64,000 bases of DNA, from positions 52,101 to 116,100 of the forward strand of contig NZ_PDNW01000014.1 in assembly GCF_002849655.1 (NCBI RefSeq), given 5' to 3'. Positions 1 through 8,293 of the stretch are shown here, one piece after another. The first letter of the stretch is position 1, and every line of letters begins with the position of its first letter. This stretch comes from Pollutimonas subterranea. GTDB lineage: Bacteria > Pseudomonadota > Gammaproteobacteria > Burkholderiales > Burkholderiaceae_B. The translations under genes and the position numbers were made by a program. The notes below the pieces were generated by a model. That model was given only the letters and a program-made list of their open reading frames with translations, was not told the origin of the DNA and searched no databases.

Positions 1-303
1 GCGGTCAAAAATATCATTGAAGCAACACCCTATGCCGCGCATCAACAGCGCGCCCAGGGAAAAAATGAAGAGTCGAAATAGTGTGGGCCAGCCATCGGCG
101 GCCTGTACCAGGGCCGCCATGCAAGGCAGCAGCGTAAGCCAGGTCCCGACCGGCCTGTCCAGCCGGCACAAGCGCGCATAGGGCCCCCAGGAACGTGGCA
201 GCCAACGCTCCACCCAGTCGTCGGGCCGCATATCGGATAAATCAGGCGAAGTTCTGGCACCCGTATTGGGGTTCTGGGTGGAATCTGTAGAAGAAGGGGT
301 CAT
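1..303 (-). CDS. ubiA: 4-hydroxybenzoate octaprenyltransferase, N-terminal part (cut by window edge)
   Basis: This is the first 101 codons of a gene on the minus strand that runs off the left edge. UbiA attaches the polyprenyl chain to 4-hydroxybenzoate in ubiquinone synthesis and is an integral membrane protein. Visible are the typical RLDRPVGTWLTLLPC segment (about residues 52-66) and the start of the prenyl-diphosphate/Mg binding motif, CFNDIFDR, at the very end. The first ~45 residues are polar, then hydrophobic membrane segments begin. The start at 303 is the first in-frame ATG and lies 140 bases from the next gene. The rest of the enzyme, including the second Asp-rich motif, is outside the window. 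Confidence 0.9.
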   Translation of the reverse strand, partial: MTPSSTDSTQNPNTGARTSPDLSDMRPDDWVERWLPRSWGPYARLCRLDRPVGTWLTLLPCMAALVQAADGWPTLFRLFIFSLGALLMRGIGCCFNDIFDR

Positions 304-443
304 TGCACAATATAGAACGGGATTGCTGGCCGGAAAGCACCGCGCCGCGGGCAAGAGGGATCGCGAAGATCCCACTCCTTGCTGATTCTACCGCGTCTAA
401 AACCAGATGCTTATCCCGCACTACCGCGACATGGCAGGTGACA

Positions 444-1340
444 TTATGATTGGGACACATCTCCTGGCCGGGCAAGGTAAGCAATCAGTTCCGGCACAGC
501 GGCCTGGGCCAGCCCAGCGTCGCTGGCTTGCGCATAAACTTGCTGGATAGCCGACGCTGCTCCGCGCGGCGCCCCCACATCGTCCGCCATGGCGGTGTAG
601 TAACCCATGTCCTTGAGCGCATTGGAAATGGAGAAACGAAAGCCCGAGGCATCGCCCGTTTCGATATAAGGACGCAATCGATTGAACACCACACCTGCTC
701 CGCCACCATTGCACAACACATCGGTGAACACATCGGCATCTACGCCGGCAAGCTTGGCGCATGCCGCGGCTTCGGCAAGCACGGTGGAAAATCCCAGCGA
801 TACGAAGTTGTGCAGAAGCTTGAGCTGATGGCCCGACCCTACCTTGCCGGCATAGACGATGTTCTCGGCATAGGCCTGCAATATAGGAAGGCAGCGGTCG
901 AATAAATCCCGTTCACCACCCACGATAAGGTTCAGCTTGCCCTCGGCGGCTTCTTTGGGCGTGCGGGTCATCGGCGCATCCAGGAACAGGCCGCCCGCAT
1001 TTTGTACGGCATCCGCTATCTTTACCGTGGAGGAAGGAATAGCAGTCGAACAATCGATGACAATAAGCCCGGGTTTCAAGCCTTCAAGCAGCCCCTCTTT
1101 CCTGAATAGCACGTCTTCCACCTGCGGTGTGCCGGTAACGCAAAGAATCACGACATCCACCGCCTGCGCCAATGCCATGGCCGTATCGACGGTTGTTGCA
1201 CCGGCGGCAAGCAGGTCGTCGACCGGCTGGTTTCCCGCGTGCTCGAGCAGAGTCAGGTCATACCCGCGACGCAAGAGGCTGGCGGCTATGCCGTGGCCCA
1301 TCAATCCGACGCCTATCAAGCCTATCCGTGTTTCACTCAT
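444..1340 (-). CDS. NAD(P)-dependent beta-hydroxyacid dehydrogenase (3-hydroxyisobutyrate dehydrogenase family)
   Basis: A cytoplasmic NAD(P)H-dependent oxidoreductase of about 298 residues, the usual family length. The N-terminal Rossmann motif GLIGVGLMGHGIAAS is followed by a substrate-binding motif (DAPMTRTPKEAAEGKL, a variant of DAPVSGG) and the catalytic-lysine segment GSGHQLKLLHNF. The start at 1340 (MSETRIG) puts the Rossmann motif right at the N-terminus. An ATG at 1364 is also possible. It is the last gene of a three-gene minus-strand operon with a semialdehyde dehydrogenase and a 2-hydroxyacid dehydrogenase. Likely substrates are tartronate semialdehyde, 3-hydroxyisobutyrate or a similar beta-hydroxyacid. 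The sequence does not decide which. Confidence 0.85.
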   Translation of the reverse strand: MSETRIGLIGVGLMGHGIAASLLRRGYDLTLLEHAGNQPVDDLLAAGATTVDTAMALAQAVDVVILCVTGTPQVEDVLFRKEGLLEGLKPGLIVIDCSTAIPSSTVKIADAVQNAGGLFLDAPMTRTPKEAAEGKLNLIVGGERDLFDRCLPILQAYAENIVYAGKVGSGHQLKLLHNFVSLGFSTVLAEAAACAKLAGVDADVFTDVLCNGGGAGVVFNRLRPYIETGDASGFRFSISNALKDMGYYTAMADDVGAPRGAASAIQQVYAQASDAGLAQAAVPELIAYLARPGDVSQS

Positions 1341-1432
1341 TTTCAGTTTCTCGTTATATGACATTATTGATTGTGCCCACGCGCCGTGAACCGGGTACTG
1401 GAGCCCGGCCGCGCCGCGCAGGCTTCCTGGTC

Positions 1433-2902
1433 TTAAACAGTACTTTTGCTACGTATCCCGCCAGCGCAGATGTATTTGATTTCAAGATAGTCGTCGAGGC
1501 CGTACTTGGACCCTTCCCGCCCGACTCCCGATTCCTTGGTGCCGCCAAAAGGAGCCAGCTCCGTCGAGATAATGCCTTCGTTCACGCCCACAATGCCGCA
1601 CTCCAGCGCTTCGGCCACGCGCCATGAGCGTTCGTAATCGGTTGTGAAAAAATAAGCCGCCAGGCCGAACGGCGTGGCATTGGCCATCGATACTGCCTCT
1701 TGTTCGGTGGAAAAACGGATCAGGGGTGCGACAGGCCCGAACGTTTCCTCTTGCATCAGCTTGGAGTTCGTCGATACGTCAAGCAGGATCGTGGGCTGGA
1801 AAAACAGGCCGCCCAACGCGTGCGCCTGCCCGCCCGTCAACACGCTGGCGCCCTGCGACAGCGCGTCGCTGATGTGTTCCTGAACCTTGCTGATGGCCGC
1901 GTCATCGATCAAGGGACCGAGGTCCACATTGTCCGTCATGCCATTTCCAACCTTCTGGCTCTCCACGACTTCTTTCAAGCGGGCCGCGAACGCATCGTAG
2001 ATGCCGTCCTGCACGAAAATTCGATTGGCGCATACGCAGGTCTGCCCCGCATTGCGGAACTTGGAGGCCATGACCCCCGCAACCGCCTGTTCAAGATCGG
2101 CGTCGTCGAACACGATGAACGGCGCATTGCCGCCCAGCTCCATCGACACCTTTTTCATGGTGGGGGCGCATTGAGCCATGAGCTCTTTACCTACGCTGGT
2201 GGAGCCCGTGAACGACAGCTTGCGCACCAAGGGGTTGCCGGTAAGTTCGCCACCGACCACCGATGAATTACCGGTCACGACGTTGAATACGCCGGCAGGT
2301 ATGCCGGCCTCCAGGGCCAGCTCGGCGAGCGCCAGTGCTGAATAAGGAGTTGCCGTGGCCGGCTTGACCACGATCGTGCAGCCCGCTGCCAGCGCCGCCC
2401 CCGCCTTGCGCGTAATCATGGCATTGGGGAAGTTCCACGGAGTGATGGCGGCGACGACACCCACCGGCTGCTTGATCACAATGATGCGCTTGTCGTTGGT
2501 CGCCGCCGGGATCACGTCGCCATAAGTGCGCTTGGCCTCTTCGGCAAACCACTCGAGGAAAGAGGAACCGTAGGCGATTTCACCCCGCGACTCTTTCAAG
2601 GGCTTGCCCTGCTCCAGGGTCAGGATAGTTGCCAGGTCTTCCTGATGCGCCATGCATAGCTCGTACCAGCGCCTGATCAACCTGGAGCGGTCCTTTCCGC
2701 TTTTTTCGCGCCAGGCCGGCAAGGCATTATTGGCGGCTTCAATAGCCTTGCGCACATCGGCGGCAGTCAGCTTGGGCACGCTGCCCAGGACACTGCCATC
2801 GGCGGGATTGCTGACAGTAACGGAATTGCCGTCGGAAGCATCTATCCATTGGCCAGCCACGTGGCATTGCTGGCGGAAAAGTGTTGGGCGATCAAGTTTC
2901 AT
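1433..2902 (-). CDS. gabD: NAD(P)-dependent succinate-semialdehyde dehydrogenase-like aldehyde dehydrogenase
   Basis: An aldehyde dehydrogenase of 489 residues, close to the ~483 of GabD. Seen directly: the ITPWNFP cofactor segment, FTGSTSVGKELM, the general-base glutamate in MELGGNAPFI and the nucleophilic cysteine in NAGQTCVCANR. The C-terminal block PFGGTKESGVGREGSKYG with LDDYLEIKYIC is typical of the GabD/succinate-semialdehyde group. It sits between a 2-hydroxyacid dehydrogenase (20 bases upstream) and a beta-hydroxyacid dehydrogenase. It may therefore oxidise a semialdehyde intermediate of this island rather than act in GABA catabolism; no gabT lies nearby. The family is certain; the substrate is an inference. 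Confidence 0.85.
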   Translation of the reverse strand: MKLDRPTLFRQQCHVAGQWIDASDGNSVTVSNPADGSVLGSVPKLTAADVRKAIEAANNALPAWREKSGKDRSRLIRRWYELCMAHQEDLATILTLEQGKPLKESRGEIAYGSSFLEWFAEEAKRTYGDVIPAATNDKRIIVIKQPVGVVAAITPWNFPNAMITRKAGAALAAGCTIVVKPATATPYSALALAELALEAGIPAGVFNVVTGNSSVVGGELTGNPLVRKLSFTGSTSVGKELMAQCAPTMKKVSMELGGNAPFIVFDDADLEQAVAGVMASKFRNAGQTCVCANRIFVQDGIYDAFAARLKEVVESQKVGNGMTDNVDLGPLIDDAAISKVQEHISDALSQGASVLTGGQAHALGGLFFQPTILLDVSTNSKLMQEETFGPVAPLIRFSTEQEAVSMANATPFGLAAYFFTTDYERSWRVAEALECGIVGVNEGIISTELAPFGGTKESGVGREGSKYGLDDYLEIKYICAGGIRSKSTV

Positions 2903-2921
2903 GGTCCATCCTATTTAGTGG

Positions 2922-3893
2922 TCATGCGAGAAGATTGCTGGGCGTACGGCCGTGCCGCACATCGTCAAGGCCGTTGATCAGGAGCCACCCCATTGCGTCC
3001 CTGGTTTCGTGTGTCGCACTGCCTATATGCGGCGTAAGAAAAACATTGTCTAATGTGCGATAACGCTGATCGATCTCGGGCTCATTGGCAAACACATCCA
3101 GGCCGGCAGCAAAGACCCGGCGGGAAACCAGTGCCGCGATCAGTGCGTCGTCGACAACCAGGTCTCCCCTGGAAATGTTAACCACGACAGCATTCTCGGG
3201 CAACAGGGCTATACGACTGGCGTTTATTGCACCCTTGATCTCGGGAGAGCCAGGCGCCGCAATCATGAGGATGTCGGCCACTTTTACCGCCTCGTCGAGC
3301 GTGCCATGAAAGACGGCGCCGGACTCATGTTCAGGCGACAACCGCGTACGATTGTGATAGTGGATTTCCAACCCGAATGGACGGGCTCGAGCCGCGATTT
3401 CGCGGCCGATTCTTCCCATTCCGAAGATCACGAGCCGCCTGCCTGTCAGGCCTCTTCCCAGAAGTTGCGTCGGCCCCCAGCCGGGCCATTGGCCGCTACG
3501 CACCATGCGATCCGCCTCGTAGCCACGTCGGCAAGCGTTCAGCATGAGCATGATGGCGATTTCCGCGCACGCATGGCTCAATACATCGGGCGTATGAAGA
3601 ATACGAATTCCCAATGCCCGCGCGGCGGCCATGTCAATGTGGTCGTAGCCGACCGATAGTGTTGCCACATACTTCAAGGTCGGCGATAAGGCCCGCAATA
3701 CCTCTGCTGAAATAGTCTCGGTCGCACTCACAAACAGGACTTGCGCTCCCCTGGCGTTCGCAATGATCTGGCCGGCCTCCAATATGGAATCGTCTTCGTT
3801 CAGGCGTAAATCGTAGCGATCGTGAATAGCGGCTTCCACCGCGGGTGTGAAACGCCTGCATAGGTAAGCACGGGGAATTGCGGGAGAGTCCAT
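2922..3893 (-). CDS. D-isomer-specific 2-hydroxyacid dehydrogenase (glyoxylate/hydroxypyruvate reductase-like)
   Basis: A cytoplasmic dehydrogenase of 323 residues. The NAD-binding motif is IFGMGRIGREIAARARPFG. The catalytic triad of the family is complete: Arg in NISRGDLVVDDAL, Glu in LDVFANEPEID and His in LTPHIGSATHETRD. It is the first gene of a minus-strand operon, 111 bases from the divergent FadR-type regulator. A promoter and operator-like repeat lie in that gap. It probably reduces or oxidises a 2-keto/2-hydroxy acid. The second family member at 5042 differs at the catalytic glutamate, so the two are unlikely to be redundant. Confidence 0.88.
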   Translation of the reverse strand: MDSPAIPRAYLCRRFTPAVEAAIHDRYDLRLNEDDSILEAGQIIANARGAQVLFVSATETISAEVLRALSPTLKYVATLSVGYDHIDMAAARALGIRILHTPDVLSHACAEIAIMLMLNACRRGYEADRMVRSGQWPGWGPTQLLGRGLTGRRLVIFGMGRIGREIAARARPFGLEIHYHNRTRLSPEHESGAVFHGTLDEAVKVADILMIAAPGSPEIKGAINASRIALLPENAVVVNISRGDLVVDDALIAALVSRRVFAAGLDVFANEPEIDQRYRTLDNVFLTPHIGSATHETRDAMGWLLINGLDDVRHGRTPSNLLA

Positions 3894-3910
3894 TTCTTGT
3901 CGCCTCTAAT

Positions 3911-3975
3911 ATTGTGTATTTATAATACCAATTTATATGATGAGTTTGTCAAGAAAATTAGCCAAATGGTATTAT
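3911..3975. promoter_or_regulatory. Symmetric divergent promoters overlapped by an inverted operator-like repeat
   Basis: Two arms, TATAATACCAATTT (3921-3934) and AAATGGTATTAT (3964-3975), form an inverted repeat with one extra base in the left arm. Each arm contains GGTATTAT in the orientation of the outgoing transcript. On the plus strand TTGTCA (3946-3951) is followed after 18 bases by TATTAT (3970-3975), pointing to the regulator gene. On the minus strand TTGACA (3952-3947) is followed after 19 bases by TATTAT (3927-3922), pointing to the 2-hydroxyacid dehydrogenase operon. The likely reading is two back-to-back promoters whose -10 boxes are covered by operator half-sites of the FadR-type regulator. 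Confidence 0.55.
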
Positions 3976-4004
3976 GCTCACATAACGGCATAGGAAGCGC
4001 GAAC

Positions 4005-4838
4005 ATGGTCAAGGCTCCAAGCAATTCTCAAAAAGAAAGGGCGCCCGCGGAAATGACGCTGGCTGATCGCGTTACCCATATACTGGAAAGCCAGATACGT
4101 AGCGGTGCTTATCCCGTCAACGCGCGATTGCCCACCGAGCAATTCATGACGCAAGAGTATGGCGTCAGCCGTACAGTAGTACGCGAGGCAATATCGCGGC
4201 TTAAATCTGAAGGGCTGGTCGAGACGCGCCAGGGCAGCGGTACGGTGATCCTGGACCCAAAAACCAGCGAAGCATTCCGCCTGGGTCTCCCGGACACCAA
4301 CCCCGCAAGAGGTGTGCTGCGCATTATCGAACTACGCCGCGGAATCGAAGCCGAAATGGCCGCACTCGCCGCCGAGCGGCGCAGCCAGGCGCAAATGGCC
4401 GACATCAATAAAGCCTTGGCGCATATTGACCGGGCCGTGCAGAAGGGCGGCGACGGTGTTGCTGAAGACTTGGCCTTCCATATCGCCATTTCGCGAGCGA
4501 CGGGCAACCCGCACTACACAGAGCTGCTGGGCCTGCTTACCAGGGCACTGCACGATGCCATCCGTGTGACGCGCGGCAACGAAGCTCAACGAACCGACCT
4601 CGCTGATGACGTACGCGCCGAACATGAGTCCATCCGGGCCGCCATCGAGGCGCGCAACGTCAATGAAGCCAGGGCGGCGGCTTTTCGCCACATGGAAAAT
4701 ACAGCGCGCCGTATAGAAACCGTTGACGAAAGCTATTGGAGCGGGGCCAGCGGCGCGGCCGCCCACAGGCTGGCACGCGCTAGCCTTGGTGCTGTCGTGC
4801 GCGAGCAAAAGAACATCGGGCGCGGACCGAAGTCCTGA
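4005..4838 (+). CDS. GntR-family regulator, FadR subfamily (FCD domain)
   Basis: A DNA-binding transcription factor of 277 residues. The N-terminal winged helix contains LPTEQFMTQEYGVSRTVVREA followed by the wing LVETRQGSGTVI. The C-terminal FCD ligand domain carries the metal/effector residues in EDLAFHIAISRATGN, AEHESIRAAI and FRHMENTARRIE. The start at 4005 has GGAAG 8 bases upstream and begins just after the promoter; an upstream in-frame start would overlap the operator. It sits between the divergent dehydrogenase operon and the codirectional one, so it most likely controls both and itself in response to a carboxylic acid. The ligand is unknown. Confidence 0.9.
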   Translation: MVKAPSNSQKERAPAEMTLADRVTHILESQIRSGAYPVNARLPTEQFMTQEYGVSRTVVREAISRLKSEGLVETRQGSGTVILDPKTSEAFRLGLPDTNPARGVLRIIELRRGIEAEMAALAAERRSQAQMADINKALAHIDRAVQKGGDGVAEDLAFHIAISRATGNPHYTELLGLLTRALHDAIRVTRGNEAQRTDLADDVRAEHESIRAAIEARNVNEARAAAFRHMENTARRIETVDESYWSGASGAAAHRLARASLGAVVREQKNIGRGPKS

Positions 4839-4925
4839 CATTTCCCGACCGGTGACTTGTCATGCACGATATTCCCGTTCGATAAATTAAGCCGCCACCC
4901 TCCTTTTTGTGTGATATATTCGTCA

Positions 4926-4931
4926 TACAAT
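4926..4931 (+). promoter_or_regulatory. Possible -10 box for the second dehydrogenase operon
   Basis: TACAAT lies 16 bases after TTTTTG in an AT-rich stretch of the 203-base gap between the regulator and the downstream operon. It is a weak -35 match, so this is only a candidate. Confidence 0.3.
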
Positions 4932-4997
4932 TTATCAGCCGCAGTACCTCGGCCGTTTATAGCGGTTGCGGTACGTCGGCTTGACGAGGAGACAAGA

Positions 4998-5045
4998 ATG
5001 ACCGCACAACGTGGCACCTCTCCCTGCAATGGCAGGTTCACATGA
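4998..5045 (+). CDS. Possible 15-codon leader ORF coupled to the next gene
   Basis: An ATG at 4998 has a strong Shine-Dalgarno sequence, GAGGAG, at 4986-4991. It opens a frame of 15 residues (MTAQRGTSPCNGRFT) that ends in TGA overlapping the ATG of the dehydrogenase as ATGA. The dehydrogenase's own ribosome site is much weaker. Translational coupling through this short frame is plausible. It could equally be chance, since nothing in the peptide is recognisable. Confidence 0.3.
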   Translation: MTAQRGTSPCNGRFT

Positions 5046-6034
5046 ACCAGGTGACTCGACCCCTTGTCGTCCTGACTGACCAGATCCACCAAGATGCCTA
5101 CCGCCGCTTGTGCGAACACGCCGAGGTAACAGTTCTCGATCCATCGTTATCCCCGGATAAAGCCAATACGGCCCTGCGCACAGCACTTGAGCATGCCCAA
5201 GGACTTATTGTTCGGCGCCAGCTACCAATGGATATTTTTGACGCACAACACGACTTGCGTGGCGTGGTACGGCATGGTGTTGGCCTGGACTTCATCCCGG
5301 TCGCGATGGCCACGGCGAAAAAACTGCCGGTGGCGAACACCCCCGAAGTCAATGCTAACTCGGTAGCCGAATATGCCATAGGCGCCATGCTGGCTGCCGC
5401 CCGGCGCTTTGCTGAATTCGACAAGAATGTGCGGGATGACAGGTGGGACTCGCGTCGCAACGCCGGCGCACTGACCTTTGAATTGAAAGACCGTTGTGTC
5501 GGGATCGTGGGCTATGGCGCAATCGGCAAGCGGCTTGGAGAAATCGCCTTTCATGGTTTTGCAATGCGAGTCATCGCCCATACCAGGACTCCATCCAGAT
5601 TGCCCGCGCATGTGAGCAGCGCGGACTTGAAGTCCTTGTTTTCAAGCAGTGATTTCATTGTGCTTGCTTGCCCATTGACCGAAGCCACCCGAGGGATGAT
5701 CAATGCCGAATTGCTGGCCCATGCCAAGCCGAACGCCATGCTGATCAATGTAGCCCGCGGGCCGGTGGTCAATGAAGCCGACCTGATTACCGCTCTCGAG
5801 TCAGGCCGGATCGCGTCGGCCACCCTCGATGTCTTCGAGGTGCAGCCCTTGCCGTCGACAAGCCGTTTACGTGCCCACCCTCGCGTGACGCTTACACCTC
5901 ATCTGGCTGGCATGACACAGGACGCAGAACGCGCCATGGGAATGCTGGCCGTGCAAACACAGCTTGCACTGATCCGTGGCGAACGCCCTGACAACGTTGT
6001 CAACGCAGAAATCTACATTCAACAGGAGACATAA
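5042..6034 (+). CDS. D-isomer-specific 2-hydroxyacid dehydrogenase with Glu-to-Gln in the catalytic motif
   Basis: A 330-residue family member (D-3-phosphoglycerate dehydrogenase-like). The Rossmann motif is GIVGYGAIGKRLGEIAFHG. The catalytic Arg is in INVARGPVVNEADL and the His in LTPHLAGMTQDAERAMG. The usual DVF-x-x-EP glutamate is replaced by glutamine in DVFEVQPLP (CAG at 5843-5845). The frame ends in TAATG, so the downstream mandelate-racemase-family gene starts within its stop codon. This implies one transcript and coupled translation. Function in the same hydroxyacid pathway is inferred from context. The Gln may lower or alter activity. Confidence 0.85.
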   Translation: MNQVTRPLVVLTDQIHQDAYRRLCEHAEVTVLDPSLSPDKANTALRTALEHAQGLIVRRQLPMDIFDAQHDLRGVVRHGVGLDFIPVAMATAKKLPVANTPEVNANSVAEYAIGAMLAAARRFAEFDKNVRDDRWDSRRNAGALTFELKDRCVGIVGYGAIGKRLGEIAFHGFAMRVIAHTRTPSRLPAHVSSADLKSLFSSSDFIVLACPLTEATRGMINAELLAHAKPNAMLINVARGPVVNEADLITALESGRIASATLDVFEVQPLPSTSRLRAHPRVTLTPHLAGMTQDAERAMGMLAVQTQLALIRGERPDNVVNAEIYIQQET

Positions 6035-7182
6035 TGAAAATAACCCGCATCACTGCCATTCCCTTGTCTTACCGCCTTCCTGAAGGCAAGACAGTCACCA
6101 TGGGAGTAGGCAGCACGCTAAAGCGCGATGCCATAATTATTCGAGTCGAAACGTCGGAAGGGATTACCGGCTACGGCGAGTCGCATCCGGGCCGCAGTCC
6201 CGGCGCCATCGTCAGCCTGATCCACAATACGCTTGCACCATTGCTGCAAGGTATGGATGCTACCGACGTGGTGGGGGCGTGGCAACGCGTACATCGCATG
6301 CAGTTCTCCAGTCATGGACTCGGTGCTGGGGCGGCCCTTGCCCACTCGGGCATCGACATGGCTTTATGGGATATACGCGGCAAGGCGGCCAACATGCCTC
6401 TATACGAATTATTGGGCGGATCGCGTCGTCGCATTCCCGCCTATGCGGGCGGCATTTCCTTAGGCTTTCAGCCTGCTGCAGCATTAGCGCAAGAGGCACA
6501 GAGTTATGTGGACGCCGGCTACAAGGCCGTCAAGCTTCGCCTGGGCGATACCGTAAAGGACGATATAGAACGGGCGACGCATGTGCGCAGTGTACTGGGC
6601 GACGACATAGACATCCTTGGCGACGCCAACACGGCCTACACGATCGCACAAGTACGCCGTGTACTGCCGGCACTGGCTGATATAAAGGCCGGCTGGCTCG
6701 AAGAACCCTTCGCTTGCAATGACTTTGCCTCGTATCGCGAAGCGGCGCGCATCACACCGTTGGTACCCATTGCCGCCGGCGAAAACCACTTTACGCGTTT
6801 CGAGTTTGCGCAAATGCTGGAGGCCGGCGCCGTGCAGGTATGGCAACCTGATCTTTCGAAAACGGGGGGTATTACCGAAGGCATTCGTATCGCGGCCCTG
6901 GCTTCCGCTTTCCGAATTCCACTACACGCCCATAGCTCTGCAACTGGACTGAATCATGCTGCGACGCTGCACTTCCTGGCCGCCACAGAGAATGCCGGCT
7001 ATTTCGAGGCGTGCGTATCTCGATTCAATCCCTTCCGGGACATGTTCGGCACCACCTTTGAAATCGGCACCGACGGTTGCGTGGAACCCTCGTCAGCGCC
7101 AGGCCTCGGCGTAGAGGTCGACGAGGCGATATTCAAAGATTTTCCTTTAATAGACGGACCGGGCTATGTAGTGAAATTCTAA
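6034..7182 (+). CDS. Mandelate racemase/muconate lactonizing enzyme-family protein (enolase superfamily)
   Basis: A 382-residue enolase-superfamily enzyme. The barrel shows KAVKLRLGD (the K-x-R/K base motif) and the three metal ligands in GDANTAY, WLEEPF and AAGENHF. The Asp-His dyad appears in QPDLSKTGG and HAHSSATGL, and the late Glu in YFEACVS. The Asp-His dyad places it in the mandelate racemase subgroup, whose members abstract a proton alpha to a carboxylate, usually as sugar-acid dehydratases or racemases. It overlaps the dehydrogenase stop codon by one base and precedes a Bug receptor by 32 bases. The exact substrate cannot be read from sequence. Confidence 0.88.
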   Translation: MKITRITAIPLSYRLPEGKTVTMGVGSTLKRDAIIIRVETSEGITGYGESHPGRSPGAIVSLIHNTLAPLLQGMDATDVVGAWQRVHRMQFSSHGLGAGAALAHSGIDMALWDIRGKAANMPLYELLGGSRRRIPAYAGGISLGFQPAAALAQEAQSYVDAGYKAVKLRLGDTVKDDIERATHVRSVLGDDIDILGDANTAYTIAQVRRVLPALADIKAGWLEEPFACNDFASYREAARITPLVPIAAGENHFTRFEFAQMLEAGAVQVWQPDLSKTGGITEGIRIAALASAFRIPLHAHSSATGLNHAATLHFLAATENAGYFEACVSRFNPFRDMFGTTFEIGTDGCVEPSSAPGLGVEVDEAIFKDFPLIDGPGYVVKF

Positions 7183-7214
7183 AACAAAGGCCAGAGGGCC
7201 GAAGGAGACAAACC

Positions 7215-8195
7215 ATGAAAAAAATATCCATACTACTCACAGGCGCATGTTTGGCGCTATCTGCCAACGTTGCGGCATTGGCAAGCACGGCCGACGCCTA
7301 CCCTGAAAAACAAGTTCGCTTGGTCGTGCCCTACCCGCCTGGCGGCTTCAACGACACACTGGCCAGGACGGCCAGTGAATTTCTCACCAAGAAGTGGAAC
7401 CAAGCCGTCGTCGTCGAGAACCGGCCTGGTGGGAATACACTTATCGGGAACTCTACCGTGGCAAAGGCCGACCCCGACGGCTATACCTTGCTGATTACCC
7501 CGTTGCCTTTTTCCGCATTACCGGGCTTATATCGGGACAAGATGCCTTACGACGCGATCAAAAACTTCGAACCCGTAATTTGGGCGGGCAGCACGCAAAA
7601 CATTCTTACCGTACGTGCCGACTCGCCATTCAAAGACGTGCAGAGCCTTATCGAGCATGCCAAAAAGCACCCCGGTGAGATCAACTATGGCTCTACGGGC
7701 TCTGGCTCGTCCAATCATCTGTCCATGGAGCTTTTCCTGGACATGACCAATACGAAAATGACACACATACCTTATAAAGGTAGTGCTCCAGCCGTTACAG
7801 CCTTATTGGCCGGCGATATCGACGTGCTTTTCGATAACCTGCCTAATGTCTATCCAAACATCAAGGCAGGCAAACTGGCTGCCCTGGCTTCAACGGGAAC
7901 CAACCGGGCCCCATTGTTTCCCGAAGTGCCGACCGTGGCAGAGGCCGGCGTGCCAGGATATGAAGTCACCGTCTGGTTCGGCATGCAAGCGCCCGCAGGC
8001 ACGCCGAAAGATGTAATCGGCAAAGTGAACAAAGACTTGGTCGAAATGCTGCGCCAACCCTCGATCGTCGAGAAATTCGGTTCACAAGGCGTTGAAGTCG
8101 TTGCGAGCTCACCCGAGCGTTTCAAGACCCTCGTCGCCAGCGAAGTCGTGAAATGGACCGGAGTCATAGACCGCGCCGGCATAAAGATCGAATAA
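7215..8195 (+). CDS. Tripartite tricarboxylate transporter (Bug) periplasmic substrate-binding protein
   Basis: A 326-residue secreted receptor. The N-terminal signal peptide (KKISILLTGACLALS, cleavage near ASTADA) is followed by the Bug start YPEKQVRLVVPYPPGGFNDT. The diagnostic VVENRPGG and DGYTLLI blocks come next. The start at 7215 has GAAGGAG 7 bases upstream; an upstream in-frame start lies inside the preceding gene. Bug proteins bind carboxylates and feed TctAB-type transporters, but no membrane partner is present in this window. As the last gene of the operon it probably captures the acid catabolised by the neighbours. A strong hairpin follows. Confidence 0.9.
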   Translation: MKKISILLTGACLALSANVAALASTADAYPEKQVRLVVPYPPGGFNDTLARTASEFLTKKWNQAVVVENRPGGNTLIGNSTVAKADPDGYTLLITPLPFSALPGLYRDKMPYDAIKNFEPVIWAGSTQNILTVRADSPFKDVQSLIEHAKKHPGEINYGSTGSGSSNHLSMELFLDMTNTKMTHIPYKGSAPAVTALLAGDIDVLFDNLPNVYPNIKAGKLAALASTGTNRAPLFPEVPTVAEAGVPGYEVTVWFGMQAPAGTPKDVIGKVNKDLVEMLRQPSIVEKFGSQGVEVVASSPERFKTLVASEVVKWTGVIDRAGIKIE

Positions 8196-8210
8196 AGCCG
8201 CCCCCTAATG

Positions 8211-8253
8211 GATTACGGCCGGATCAATCCTTGAGATTGATCCGGCCGTAATC
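8211..8253. terminator. Perfect 19-bp hairpin between convergent genes
   Basis: The arms at 8211-8229 and 8235-8253 are perfectly complementary (19 bp) around the 5-base loop CTTGA. It lies 15 bases after the Bug gene stop and 40 bases from the stop of the convergent aminotransferase. There is no long T-tract on either side, so it may act as a bidirectional terminator or transcript-stabilising structure. Confidence 0.75.
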
Positions 8254-8293
8254 ATTGTCACTGCAACAGCGCCTGGCGGGCAGGCGGAGGAAA

